Of a DNA stretch of 64,000 nucleotides, positions 25,174 to 33,741 are shown in pieces (the stretch's first letter is position 1; each line of letters begins with the position of its first letter). A program made the translations under genes and the position numbers. The stretch lies in contig NZ_PUIA01000037.1 in the NCBI RefSeq assembly GCF_002967715.1, forward strand, positions 248,001-312,000, in the 5' to 3' direction. The stretch is from Blastopirellula marina. Its GTDB lineage: Bacteria > Planctomycetota > Planctomycetia > Pirellulales > Pirellulaceae. The notes below the pieces were generated by a model, which saw only the letters and a program-made list of their open reading frames with translations, was not told where the DNA came from and did no database searches.

Positions 25174-26043
25174 TTAGTAGTCCGAACTGCCGTAGTAAAC
25201 TTCCGCGGAAAGGCCGGTCCGCTCGCGAACGGCCTGGGCGATTGCGTCGACTTCCACGTCTTCCAGCGGCGTGACAATCGACTCGGCCGGTTTACGGGCC
25301 ACCGTGTAAACCTGAACCAGTTTGATCTGGCCGCCGCCGTCGACGATTTCGTTCAAGCGATCGCAGAAGGCCGTAATTTCCTCTGGCTTGGGGCTTTCCC
25401 CCCATAGCTTCAGGAACATCGATTGAATCACAATCGGTCGCACCTTCGCGGCCAGCAGTAGGTTATCGAGTACCCGCTGAAAAGGAATTTTGGTTCGTTC
25501 GATCGTGCGATAATAGCTTTCGGTACCGGCGTCGAGCTTAGCCCAGATCTCGCCTTGGTTGGCGTCGAGGATCTCAAGGCCTCGCTGCACGTGCGGACGA
25601 TGAAACATGGTGGCGTTGGTGATCAACACCATCTTCACGTCGTTCAGCCCATGTTTGCGTTTGATTTCGGCGCTGCGCTCGATCAGATCGTCGAAGTTCT
25701 TATAGGTGGTCGGCTCGCCGTCGCCACTGAACGCGATGTCGTTGACCCGTCGCAGATGCTGCGGGGTCTCGGCGAACTTGGCCGTGCGGAAGATTTCGCC
25801 GGAAGCACACAGGTCGAGCATTTCTTCCAGTTCGTGGAAGTAGCGATCGCTTTCAACAAAGCGGACTTCGCTTTCGGTGCGTCGATCGACCTGGCAGTAA
25901 ATGCAATCGAAATTGCAGATCTTGTCCGGGTTCAAATTGACCCCCACCGATATCCCCTTGCTCCGCCGAGAAAGAACCGGATAAACGAACCGGTTCCCTT
26001 CGAACGTACGCTGGTGCTGGGTGTGTAAGTGATGGGTCGACAT
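25174..26043 (-). CDS. Radical SAM protein
   Basis: This 289-residue protein has a canonical radical SAM cluster, C43-x3-C47-x2-C50 (CNFDCIYC), preceded by a family-typical KGISVGVNLNPDKI segment. The GGEP-like motif appears as FSGDGEPTT (about residue 105). The barrel continues through IWAKLDAGTESYYRTIERTK and LMQSMFLK-like strands. It resembles a group of short radical SAM proteins of unknown reaction that occur widely in bacteria and archaea; no auxiliary cluster domain is evident at the C-terminus. The substrate is not known. It is followed by a small membrane gene and preceded by a family A repeat. Confidence 0.88.
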   Translation of the reverse strand: MSTHHLHTQHQRTFEGNRFVYPVLSRRSKGISVGVNLNPDKICNFDCIYCQVDRRTESEVRFVESDRYFHELEEMLDLCASGEIFRTAKFAETPQHLRRVNDIAFSGDGEPTTYKNFDDLIERSAEIKRKHGLNDVKMVLITNATMFHRPHVQRGLEILDANQGEIWAKLDAGTESYYRTIERTKIPFQRVLDNLLLAAKVRPIVIQSMFLKLWGESPKPEEITAFCDRLNEIVDGGGQIKLVQVYTVARKPAESIVTPLEDVEVDAIAQAVRERTGLSAEVYYGSSDY

Positions 26044-26065
26044 TCGGCAATCAGTTGTCAGTGGG

Positions 26066-26144
26066 AAGTTTCAGCTTTCAGTGTTCAGCGGGGAGTGATG
26101 TTCGCCCCGACTCTATCTTACTGAAAACTGAACACTGAAAACTT
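26066..26144. repeat. Palindromic dispersed repeat, family A (second clear copy)
   Basis: AAGTTTCAGCTTTCAGTGTT starts at about 26066. Its near-complement ACTGAAAACTGAACACTGAA runs from 26120 and ends in AAACTT at 26144. It lies between the radical SAM and MarR genes. Confidence 0.6.
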
Positions 26145-26156
26145 GATTGTACTCAA

Positions 26157-26651
26157 TCAACGCGTCTCGGACGTTTGCTTCTGCCCGACAGGCTCTGCTG
26201 GGATATTATGCCCAGGCAGTTCGGAAAGCAAATTGCCGCGAATGATGGTCAGCGTGCTTTTCACCTTCTGCACGTCTTCCGGTGGGACGTCGCGAAGGGC
26301 CTTGGCTCGGACGCTTTTGGCACAGTCGACCATTTGTTCCCACATCGGTTCCACCTTTTCGGTGGCCCGGATGATTTTCTTGCGACGATCGTTGGGGTCG
26401 GTTTCGCGGACAATCCAGCCGTCGCGTTCCATGCGGTCGATCACCCCAACCAGCGTGGGGGCTTCAATCCGCATCTGGTCGGCCAGTTCGCTCTGGGTGA
26501 TTTCACCCATGTACGAGAGCCAGCACAAGACTTCCCACTGGCGATAAGTGATGCCGAGTTTCCCCAACTCGTCGTTCATTGCGCGCGTCATTAGATGGGC
26601 GACACTGAAAACCCAATAGCCCAAGCTATCTTCAAAGTCGTAACGGAGCAT
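26157..26651 (-). CDS. MarR-family transcriptional regulator
   Basis: This is 164 residues from the ATG at 26651 (MLRYDFEDSLGYWVFSVAHL); the frame is open further upstream but the family start fits here, with AAGAG 6 bp before it. The winged helix is complete: recognition helix region EITQSELADQMRIEAPTLVG and wing DGWIVRETDPNDRRKKIIRA (about 60-115). MarR proteins bind DNA as dimers and respond to phenolic or oxidative signals. The target is not evident. The neighbours are a hypothetical gene upstream and the radical SAM operon downstream; no obvious inverted operator is seen near its start. Confidence 0.9.
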   Translation of the reverse strand: MLRYDFEDSLGYWVFSVAHLMTRAMNDELGKLGITYRQWEVLCWLSYMGEITQSELADQMRIEAPTLVGVIDRMERDGWIVRETDPNDRRKKIIRATEKVEPMWEQMVDCAKSVRAKALRDVPPEDVQKVKSTLTIIRGNLLSELPGHNIPAEPVGQKQTSETR

Positions 26652-26742
26652 TCTGTTCTCTTCAGTCTGAGGCTGAGCGATTAGATGAGAAAATGACGAG
26701 TCAGCCCTGCTTCTCTGTTTTATGCCATCGGTTATCGACGCA

Positions 26743-27297
26743 CTAAAAAGCACGCGAATAACCATATTCAAACAACGTTTCCCATTCGGACTGGGCTACT
26801 TTGCGTAATAGTTCCCCGTTTGCGCACTTCCCGCGAGCAACGGCTTCACATGCGTCTACCATTGCCATTGGGTCCCAATGTCGCTCCGCCAGGAATTGGG
26901 TGTGACTATCGAGGGTTGCTTCGGAAGCTAATGAATTTGCTTTTTCAGCGAGGGCCTCCATTGCTGGATGATTACCCGTGCGACGAAACCAATACTTGGC
27001 ATTGCCGTAGTCTGGCTCGCGTCGGTGCATGATTCCGTGCCAGAAACTGCCCGTGGAACTGGGAAGATCCTGACTGACCGTGTGCGACTCGTCCAAGTAA
27101 TTCCATAACAACCACAAACCGCTAATGCACGCACGAGCCATCTCGCGGTCCTTAACCGGTTTGCTGCTCAAGGAATTCACATCGATTGCCTGGAGCCGCT
27201 CGAAGACCGATCGATCCGCTTTGCCTGGCCCCAGGGGGCATAAAGGGGCATTTTGGATAAGTTCGGCAACTTCGCTTGGGTACTGATCGAAATTCAT
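26743..27297 (-). CDS. Hypothetical soluble protein with a conserved WHGIMHRREPD core
   Basis: This is a 184-residue cytoplasmic protein. It contains a striking segment STGSFWHGIMHRREPDYGNA, followed by KYWFRRTGNHPAMEAL (about residues 80-115). The Trp, His, Arg-rich and Tyr residues look like an active or binding site. I have the impression of having seen this core in environmental bacteria, but I cannot name the family. The N-terminus has PLCPLGPGKADRSVFERLQA. It is divergent from the S1 gene and about 90 bp upstream of marR on the same strand. The function is not known. Confidence 0.7.
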   Translation of the reverse strand: MNFDQYPSEVAELIQNAPLCPLGPGKADRSVFERLQAIDVNSLSSKPVKDREMARACISGLWLLWNYLDESHTVSQDLPSSTGSFWHGIMHRREPDYGNAKYWFRRTGNHPAMEALAEKANSLASEATLDSHTQFLAERHWDPMAMVDACEAVARGKCANGELLRKVAQSEWETLFEYGYSRAF

Positions 27298-27556
27298 GCC
27301 TGGCCGGGGTTACTTCTAACAGGGGGCTATTCATGGTAAATCTACCATGGATCTAGCTTAACAGGTTTTCGTCAGCTAGCGACCTAACTATTTCGAAAAT
27401 CGAACTACCACCGCTTGTAGGAGGGTAGATTCCCTGTTCAGGCCGATTTTTCGCTGATAAACTCAGTGGCTTCGCCCTCTTACTAAAGTGGTGACCTAGA
27501 GGGCGCTAATAGTTACACTCCCTTTAGATTTTCTGAATCTCGTCCGAGGCTTTCCC

Positions 27557-29167
27557 ATGTCGACTGATCCTCAGAAGGATCCCGCTTCCGTGGAACCCAC
27601 CCCCCAGACTCCTGAAGCTTCGGCCCCGGAGGCTTCGTCCGCTGCAGTTACCCCAGCCGAAACCCCGGCTCCTGATACGGCTGATAGCGACGACCAGGAA
27701 AAGAAGAAGGTACTGATCGGTTCGCAGCGTGATGCACCGGCTCCGCAGCCAGCCAAGCGTCAGCCACCCAAGCCGCAGCGTCCTTCGCAGCCGAAGCCGG
27801 CCCAAGACGACGACGACCCGACCAAGATCCCGGCCGACCTGAGCGAAACGCTGGCTGAAGCCTCGCACGACGAAGGGGAGCCTGACTACCGCTTGCCGGT
27901 TGAAGGGGGCAAGGTTCACGTACCCAACCGCCGCGAGAAGCTGGACGATATCGAAGCCGAACTGGAAGCCGCATTCGGCGAAAACTCGATCGACGACGTC
28001 ATGAGCAACCAGACCCCTGCCCCGGCAGCCGTGCGTCTGGACGAAGGGGACCGCGTGACGGGCACCGTCATTCGCATCCATCGCGAAGACGTCTTCTTCG
28101 ATCTGCCGCAAGGCAACCAAGGGATCGCCTCGATTCGTAACTTCGTCGCGACTCCTTCGGTAGGCGACAAGCTGGAAGTTTCGATCGGCTCGTTCAACGC
28201 CAGCCAGCGTCTGTACGAAGTGGGCATCCCGGGTGCTTCCACCAGTGTGCAGGACTGGGGCGACATCAAGGAAGGAATCGTCGTCGATGCCGTCGTCGAT
28301 GGTGTGAACAAGGGTGGCCTGGAGTGTGCTGTCGGTACGGCTCGCGGTTTCATCCCGGCCAGCCAGGTTGCCACGTATCACGTGAAAGACCTGGAAGAAT
28401 TCAAAGGCCGCAAGCTGCAGTGCCTGGTTACCGAAGCCAATCCCGAGAAGCGTAACCTGGTGCTCAGTGCCCGGGCAGTCGCCGAGAAGATGGCTGAAGA
28501 CAACAAGAAGAACCTGATGGGCAGCCTGACTGTGGGTCAGGTTCGCGAAGGCACGGTCACGCGCATTCAAGACTTTGGCGCGTTCGTCGACATTGGCGGC
28601 GTCGATGGCCTGGTTCACGTCAGCCAGATCAGCTGGGACCGCGTCTCGCATCCTTCCGACGTCCTGGCTGAAGGTCAGGCCGTGAAGGTAAAGGTCACCA
28701 AGATGGATCCCGAGACCGGCAAGATCGGCCTCTCGATCCGCGACACCATGGAAAACCCATGGCAGAAGGTCGCCAGCGAGTTCGCCGTCGGCAAGGTTGT
28801 GCCTGGTAAGGTGACCAAGCTGATGGACTTCGGTGCGTTCGTCGAAATCGCCCCAGGCATCGAAGGCCTGGTACACGTCAGCGAAGTGAGCTACAGCCGT
28901 ATCAGCCGCGTTTCCAGCGTGCTGAAGACAGGCGAAGAGGTCGAGGTGAAGGTCCTCAGTATCGATCAGGCCAAACGCCGCATCAGCCTGTCGATCAAAG
29001 CCACCCAGCCGCCACCAGCCGACGCCAAGCAAGGTGGCCGCCGCAAGGACGAGCCCGAAGCCGACATCGACCGCGAACTGTCGGTCAAGAAGAAGTCGAA
29101 CCAGCCTCTCAAAGGGGGCATCACCAACGACCAAAGCGAAGGTGCCAAGTTCGGCCTGAAGTGGTAA
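27557..29167 (+). CDS. S1 RNA-binding protein, four S1 domains
   Basis: This 536-residue protein has GAGG seven bases before its ATG. The first 150 residues are Pro, Ala, Glu and Lys-rich and look disordered. Four S1 domains follow at about 160-225, 235-305, 325-396 and 411-483; the last two carry the classic DFGAFV and GLVHVSQIS/GLVHVSEVS signatures. E. coli ribosomal protein S1 has six domains. This four-domain form with a disordered N-terminus is the kind annotated as 30S ribosomal protein S1 in Planctomycetes, and a role in mRNA binding at the ribosome is likely. A tail of about 50 basic residues ends it. A strong terminator follows. Confidence 0.85.
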   Translation: MSTDPQKDPASVEPTPQTPEASAPEASSAAVTPAETPAPDTADSDDQEKKKVLIGSQRDAPAPQPAKRQPPKPQRPSQPKPAQDDDDPTKIPADLSETLAEASHDEGEPDYRLPVEGGKVHVPNRREKLDDIEAELEAAFGENSIDDVMSNQTPAPAAVRLDEGDRVTGTVIRIHREDVFFDLPQGNQGIASIRNFVATPSVGDKLEVSIGSFNASQRLYEVGIPGASTSVQDWGDIKEGIVVDAVVDGVNKGGLECAVGTARGFIPASQVATYHVKDLEEFKGRKLQCLVTEANPEKRNLVLSARAVAEKMAEDNKKNLMGSLTVGQVREGTVTRIQDFGAFVDIGGVDGLVHVSQISWDRVSHPSDVLAEGQAVKVKVTKMDPETGKIGLSIRDTMENPWQKVASEFAVGKVVPGKVTKLMDFGAFVEIAPGIEGLVHVSEVSYSRISRVSSVLKTGEEVEVKVLSIDQAKRRISLSIKATQPPPADAKQGGRRKDEPEADIDRELSVKKKSNQPLKGGITNDQSEGAKFGLKW

Positions 29168-29195
29168 CCCTTGCCACGCCAAGTTGATTCCAATC

Positions 29196-29230
29196 AAAAG
29201 CCCTCACGAAAAAACGTCGAGGGCTTTTTT
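29196..29230 (+). terminator. Rho-independent terminator after the S1 gene
   Basis: AAAGCCCTC (29197-29205) pairs with GAGGGCTTT (29219-29227) around a 13-nt loop and is followed by T residues to 29230. The A-run on the left means it could also act on the minus strand. Confidence 0.9.
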
Positions 29231-29233
29231 CAT

Positions 29234-29272
29234 GTCCTGTTCCCTCGCCTCGCAGTGGAGAGGGGACAGGAA
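29234..29272. repeat. C-rich dispersed hairpin, family C
   Basis: GTCCTGTTCCCTCGCCTC and GGAGAGGGGACAGGA form an imperfect stem around GCAGT. It sits directly after the S1 terminator. Confidence 0.5.
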
Positions 29273-29292
29273 TAGTAGAGACCTACGTAGCC

Positions 29293-30198
29293 TTACTTCA
29301 GCCCAACAGCGTGTCCATCGAGCTCCCAGGCGTCGTCAATCTTCACGCCCAAGTAGGTCAGCAAAGTCGGTACTGCGTCGACGATATACACCTGCTGATC
29401 GAACTTGCCGCGCTGGGCTCCTTCGCCGCTGACGATCAAGAAGCTGTTGAGGATGTCGGGGTTGTTGTGACCGCCGCCATGTCCTTTGCCGGCACCGCCG
29501 TGGTCGCTGGTGACGACGATCAGCCACTCTTGGTCGGTTCGCTTTTCGATCGCTTCCAGCACGCTGCCGACCAGAGCGTCGACATGCTCGATCGCGGCGA
29601 TGTACTGCGGGACGGTGGGGTGAAAGCCATGGGCGTGGCCAGCTTCGTCCACTTCGCCGAAGTAGAGCATCATGGCCTTGGGGTTCTCTTCCTGGGCGAT
29701 TTCGGCGACGGCGGCTGCTTCGGCGTCGTCGTCCGCCTCGGCGTACGAGGTCCCCTTCTTCGTGTCGATCGAAACGTCGGCCGACGAAACCATGTACTGG
29801 GCGATCGGCGTCCAGTTGATAATCGAAACGGTCTTCGCGGTGGGCATGCCCTGCTTCACCCAGTGGAAAAAGTGCGGGTACTTGTCGAACTTGGGCTCTT
29901 TGAAGCCGTTGTCTTGTACGTTGTGCTTGTCGGCCCACACGCCGGTGTTGATGCTGCCCCAGCCAGGACCGCTGACGGTGTCGTTCTTCTTGTAACGATC
30001 CCCCAGGATGAGTGCGGTGGGTGAGTAGATGCCGGAAGCGCGAAGCTTGTCGAGGTTCGGCGTGTTGGCCTTGGTCAGCGCATCGAAGCGACAGCCATCG
30101 ATTCCCAGCAGCAACACGTGCTTCGTCTTTTCTGCGGCGGAAGAAGAACTGCTGGCAAGCAGCAACAGAACAATCGCAAGAGACAGGTAACGCTTCAT
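29293..30198 (-). CDS. Secreted alkaline-phosphatase-superfamily phosphodiesterase
   Basis: This is 301 residues with GGAAGG before the ATG and a signal peptide cleaved near SSA/AE (residue 21). The fold is of the nucleotide pyrophosphatase/phosphodiesterase type. LLLGIDGCRFDA supplies the first metal aspartate (D34), EVDEAGHAHGF the Asp/His pair (about residues 178-186), and VVTSDHGG the final metal ligands (about 230). The nucleophile should be a Thr or Ser near KNDTVSGPGWG (about 72-80), but which one is unclear. It would hydrolyse phosphate or sulfate esters in the periplasm or outside the cell. Planctomycetes have many such enzymes. It is a single transcription unit. Confidence 0.87.
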   Translation of the reverse strand: MKRYLSLAIVLLLLASSSSSAAEKTKHVLLLGIDGCRFDALTKANTPNLDKLRASGIYSPTALILGDRYKKNDTVSGPGWGSINTGVWADKHNVQDNGFKEPKFDKYPHFFHWVKQGMPTAKTVSIINWTPIAQYMVSSADVSIDTKKGTSYAEADDDAEAAAVAEIAQEENPKAMMLYFGEVDEAGHAHGFHPTVPQYIAAIEHVDALVGSVLEAIEKRTDQEWLIVVTSDHGGAGKGHGGGHNNPDILNSFLIVSGEGAQRGKFDQQVYIVDAVPTLLTYLGVKIDDAWELDGHAVGLK

Positions 30199-30288
30199 GG
30201 CAGACCTTCCGTCAGGAGAGAAAACTTGTTGACGTAAAGTCTACCTCGACGAGTCAGGCGATTCTATTGGTGACGCGGCAAGTTACAT

Positions 30289-31389
30289 CTAAAGAGACCG
30301 CTCTTGCGGATCATCAGGAATTGCCTGGGTTACCTCCTCGATTGAATCCAAAAGCTGGCTTGCGTCCGGGTGCCGGTAGAGGTCGGCATACGCTTGTTCG
30401 ATGACACGGGTACCATGCGTGGTCACCAACGTCATCCGAGCATTGGTATTGCTTGGTGGGATAGGACGAGGAAAGTTGTACTCGGCGATACGCTCGAGCC
30501 ACTGATCGGCCTGGGCGAGTAGGTCGTCGATCGCCTCCGATAGCTCGGGGGCAGGTGTCGTCACCATCGCACACTCCCCCAGCCGGTCGATATAGATGCA
30601 AATTCCCCGGCGATAACAGGCCAGAAAGACAGGGTTCTCGTCGCCGCAGATTTCCCAGATCACGGCCAGAACTTGCAGCGGTGGCAGTGTTCGCGCTTGC
30701 AACTTCAATAGTCGGCAGTGGTGAATGCGAACGCGGGCATCGACCAGCTCGTTGCCGGCGTAGTCCTCCCAACTGTGATTGGCCTCGGTCAGGTCGGGGA
30801 GCGTCGGCCAAGGGATGCTTCCCTTGATGGCAGCCATTTGAGCCAAATGCGTGTCGTCACAGAAAGCGAGATTGTACAACTGATTCTGCTCGGTATTGGG
30901 ATAGGGCTCATGAAACGTTTTTCCGAAGAGTGCGTTGACCGATCGAGAGAGTTCCAGCCAATCGACCCCCAAGCCTGCTAATGGAACCCGCTGCGCAGCA
31001 AGCTCGTGCCGAGCTTGATCGATGACTATGAACAGGCTGATGATGGCGAGCCACGGGATCACGCTCAGAAACAGCAACATCGCCCGCTTTTTGTTGTCGT
31101 ACTGAAAGGCACCAGCTAAGTGACGCACACTGTTGAGACCTAAGCCAACGGCAACCACCAGGACGATTAGCGCCGCCATAACCACCAGTTGAACTACCTC
31201 CGCTTTCCATTGATCACGCATCCAACTGGTTAGCATTAGCACAGTCAACATGCCGACCTGAGCGTACGCCGCGAGCGTGGCCCAGCCCAACTGCTGGGCG
31301 ACCTGATACGAGTGTTCCCCCATGATGGTGCGGACCTTGTCGGCTTCATCATCAACAACGGTCGGCGATTTATAGGGAGAGTCGTTCAA
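30289..31389 (-). CDS. Membrane protein with N-terminal SPYKSP motif
   Basis: This is 366 residues from a TTG at 31387-31389; the resulting N-terminus MNDSPYKSPTVVDD aligns with three neighbouring proteins, which supports this start. Two or three helices lie at about 38-60, 68-88 and 103-123, followed by a soluble C-terminal half of about 240 residues rich in His, Trp and Asp. There is a WEICGDENPVFLACYRRGI segment and a VTTHGTRVIEQAYADLYRHP tail. No known domain is evident. It is the last of a minus-strand run of five membrane genes. Function unknown. Confidence 0.75.
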   Translation of the reverse strand: MNDSPYKSPTVVDDEADKVRTIMGEHSYQVAQQLGWATLAAYAQVGMLTVLMLTSWMRDQWKAEVVQLVVMAALIVLVVAVGLGLNSVRHLAGAFQYDNKKRAMLLFLSVIPWLAIISLFIVIDQARHELAAQRVPLAGLGVDWLELSRSVNALFGKTFHEPYPNTEQNQLYNLAFCDDTHLAQMAAIKGSIPWPTLPDLTEANHSWEDYAGNELVDARVRIHHCRLLKLQARTLPPLQVLAVIWEICGDENPVFLACYRRGICIYIDRLGECAMVTTPAPELSEAIDDLLAQADQWLERIAEYNFPRPIPPSNTNARMTLVTTHGTRVIEQAYADLYRHPDASQLLDSIEEVTQAIPDDPQERSL

Positions 31390-31438
31390 AGGAGTTTTTA
31401 CTGCGAGGTGACGAACAGTTTGTTGACTGGATTGGTGC

Positions 31439-31927
31439 TTACGCTTCAGCTTCTGCTTGGGCGATTAACGCGTGCAGTTTCTCAAGGTTTGTACCAAAGA
31501 ACCCGGCGGCGATGCCTTGTCGGTTCAAGTAGCGTGCCCCTTGCAGGTTCTGTAGCAGCAGCACCGGCAAGCAGATGAACGGAAATGCTCCCAAAAACAT
31601 GATCAAAAAAGAGAGTGGTCGATTGAAGAACTGACGAGCCATCGTAAACGACGCGACGAACGAAAAGATCACCACGAACGGCTCGACGACGGTCAGCATG
31701 CTGATAAGGGTCTCGTAGATCGGCGGAATCTCTTCCGACGCCGCGGCACCATGCGTCCACGCCATGAGAAGGCCGAGAACGACGGCGACGATATAAAGGA
31801 TGGCATTACCAAACATCGCGACGATCACCCACTTCTGAAACTTGGCCACGCGTTTTACCTTGCCGGGGTTTTTCGGCAGGGTAAACGAATCGGTTATCGT
31901 CGGTGACTGATAGGGTGAAGCTTCCAT
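31439..31927 (-). CDS. Membrane protein with N-terminal SPYQSP motif
   Basis: This is 162 residues that begin MEASPYQSPTITDSFTLP. After a basic stretch (KVKRVAKFQKW) there are four hydrophobic helices at about 32-52, 64-90, 92-112 and 114-135, and a short Ala/Glu-rich tail. The region RQFFNRPLSFLIMFLGAFPF lies between helices 3 and 4. It has the same general plan as the 170-residue protein next to it. Only the N-terminal motif links it to the rest of the family. No enzymatic residues are recognisable. Confidence 0.75.
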   Translation of the reverse strand: MEASPYQSPTITDSFTLPKNPGKVKRVAKFQKWVIVAMFGNAILYIVAVVLGLLMAWTHGAAASEEIPPIYETLISMLTVVEPFVVIFSFVASFTMARQFFNRPLSFLIMFLGAFPFICLPVLLLQNLQGARYLNRQGIAAGFFGTNLEKLHALIAQAEAEA

Positions 31928-32075
31928 GGCGGATCCTGGGGCTCGAAGCGCCTGATGAGAGTTGCCGGCTGATTATAGAAAACCGAGCTGGCAAATGCAC
32001 AAATCTTTTCGCCTGGTGCTATGGCCGTTTATCCGCGTTGGAAGGATACGTTTGCACGGCGAAACTCCACCTCGC

Positions 32076-32588
32076 TCATGAGGTGCTCTCAGTTGCCGGC
32101 GATTCGTCTTCCAGCGGCAGCTTGGCGGCCATCTCGCGAATGGCTTTCCAATCGGGGCGATGACCACGAAAGGGAATGCCTTGCCGGAATAGAAATCGCC
32201 GGGTTGCCTCGGAGGTCATGAAAATTGCAAACAGTGTGATACAAGGGCACAACGAAAGAAGCGTGCACGCGATCGTAGGCAACACGTTCATTTGTACGAT
32301 GATGGCCGATCGAAACACGAGGTAGACCGTAAGCACATAGAGACTTGCCACCCACCAAAGAAACATCGCACCGAAGACCCAAGCCGGCTGCAGCCATGCG
32401 GTGGCCGGCAGTGCAACAATGAGAGGAGAAAGGATAATCGTTATGCAGTGCAGCACGACCAGTATGTCGAGCCACTTCATGCAACTCAGGGCCTGGTGCG
32501 TTCGAGGTTCTAGCGCGCCGGGCAAATCGGACTCGTCCACGATCGCTGGCGAAGCGAACGGGGATTCTGGCGACGAAGTATCCGTCAT
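32076..32588 (-). CDS. Membrane protein with N-terminal SPFASP motif
   Basis: This is 170 residues that begin MTDTSSPESPFASPAIVDES. Four helices lie at about 35-60, 70-95, 97-115 and 117-135. The loop EATRRFLFRQGIPFRGHRPD resembles the RYLNRQGIAAGFFG segment of the 162-residue neighbour, so the two are distant paralogues. The ATG overlaps the TGA of the upstream GIDE-like gene by 4 bp (ATGA), so they are translationally coupled. No signal for secretion apart from the helices. Confidence 0.77.
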   Translation of the reverse strand: MTDTSSPESPFASPAIVDESDLPGALEPRTHQALSCMKWLDILVVLHCITIILSPLIVALPATAWLQPAWVFGAMFLWWVASLYVLTVYLVFRSAIIVQMNVLPTIACTLLSLCPCITLFAIFMTSEATRRFLFRQGIPFRGHRPDWKAIREMAAKLPLEDESPATESTS

Positions 32589-33673
32589 GCCAGTTGCTGT
32601 TCGCTGGGAAGCATCAGCCGCACGTCGTTATCGACCGGAGGAACGTTTTCCTTTTCTTTGGCCAGGTTCATCACCGCGAAGGCGATTACCCCGTGCAGGA
32701 TGGCCAGCACGACGAGCCCTCCGATGACGTTCCCCAGGACGCTGCTTCGCAGCTTGGCGGCTACCTCTTCGGCGGTGCCCCGCTTCAGGCGATTGACGTA
32801 GGTGCTACCTCGCCGCGGCATCAGTCCGCGGCGGGCTTCGTTGTAGATACCGAAGACAACGACCTTTTCGCCGGGCTCGACCCGCTTTTCGATCAGCTTC
32901 GGCAGTGTGTTGAACAGGAAGGCTCCTTCGTTGAGAGTCTCGTCGTCGAGGTCGTCGAAGTCCTCGTCATCCCCCATTACTTCGCGGTAGTTCTTGGCCG
33001 ACTCTTCGGTGTCTGGCGGAATGATCTGATCGATCGGCTTCTTCGTCAGCCGCATGTGTTTGGTCACGCGGCCGTCGTCGTCGGACCACACTTCGCTGAA
33101 GACCGAGAGAACCGAAACGATCTTCACGCCAGAGCGGTCTTCGAATTCGGTGCTCAGCAAAAACTCGCGGGCAGCACGCATCTCGGAAGTGTTCAAGCAG
33201 TTGTCGACGACGGCATCGTCGATCATCGGAAATCCCAACAGGCGGACTTCTCCCCAGGAGGTTTCGATCTTGCAGGGAGTCATTAGGAAGCCAGCAAAAT
33301 CGGAGGCGGTGTTCTCTGAGTCGTTATTGGAAGGCTCAACTTCCGGCCGTGCAACGTCGTACTCGCAGATCACACACTCGGTGCCGGAGAATGGAGCTTT
33401 CAGCGCTTCTCCTTCGGCTCGAATACGCCCGGCGACGGCGACCTTGCGACCGTCTTCCAGTTGCAGGCCGAACTCGGCCTTCGAGATCAACGACAAGTCG
33501 CTCCACGCGGTCCAGGCGTTGGTCAGCGCGCCAATGCAGAAGAAGGTGATCAGCCCCGAGATGCCGCCGAAGATCAGCCCTTCGGGTCGCTGAAAGACCT
33601 GGTCGAAAGCGACCATATACCCGCCGGCGATCACCGCTAAAAGCAGCAGCGAGAGACCACATCCCTTAAGCAT
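32585..33673 (-). CDS. Membrane protein with a GIDE-like domain
   Basis: I take the ATG at 33673, preceded by GGGGG at 7 bp; a GTG at 33700 would add nine residues. Helices lie at about 5-25 and 33-56, and one near 315-340. The middle of the protein (about 77-235) resembles the GIDE domain of the MULAN E3 ligases in its opening (VAVAGRIRAEGEALKAPFSG, then TECVICEY). No RING finger is present. An acidic loop (DDEDFDDLDDETLNEG) and a conserved NTLPKLIEKRVEPGEKVVVF segment follow. GIDE-type proteins occur in bacteria with no assigned reaction. It overlaps the SPFASP gene. Confidence 0.75.
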   Translation of the reverse strand: MLKGCGLSLLLLAVIAGGYMVAFDQVFQRPEGLIFGGISGLITFFCIGALTNAWTAWSDLSLISKAEFGLQLEDGRKVAVAGRIRAEGEALKAPFSGTECVICEYDVARPEVEPSNNDSENTASDFAGFLMTPCKIETSWGEVRLLGFPMIDDAVVDNCLNTSEMRAAREFLLSTEFEDRSGVKIVSVLSVFSEVWSDDDGRVTKHMRLTKKPIDQIIPPDTEESAKNYREVMGDDEDFDDLDDETLNEGAFLFNTLPKLIEKRVEPGEKVVVFGIYNEARRGLMPRRGSTYVNRLKRGTAEEVAAKLRSSVLGNVIGGLVVLAILHGVIAFAVMNLAKEKENVPPVDNDVRLMLPSEQQLA

Positions 33674-33741
33674 CGTCAAACCCCCATCAGACTTTGCCAC
33701 ACACTCGCCGCAGCGAGACAGCCTTTAGTGTAGCCTGCTGC

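Noticed and set aside
16735-26144. Family A repeats as a CRISPR array
   Set aside because: Only a few copies, kilobases apart, each a fold-back unit; no regular spacers and no cas genes.
27524-29197. 557-codon minus-strand open frame opposite the S1 gene
   Set aside because: Composition (His, Asp, Gln, Arg-rich) is that of an antisense frame and the S1 domains on the plus strand are unambiguous.
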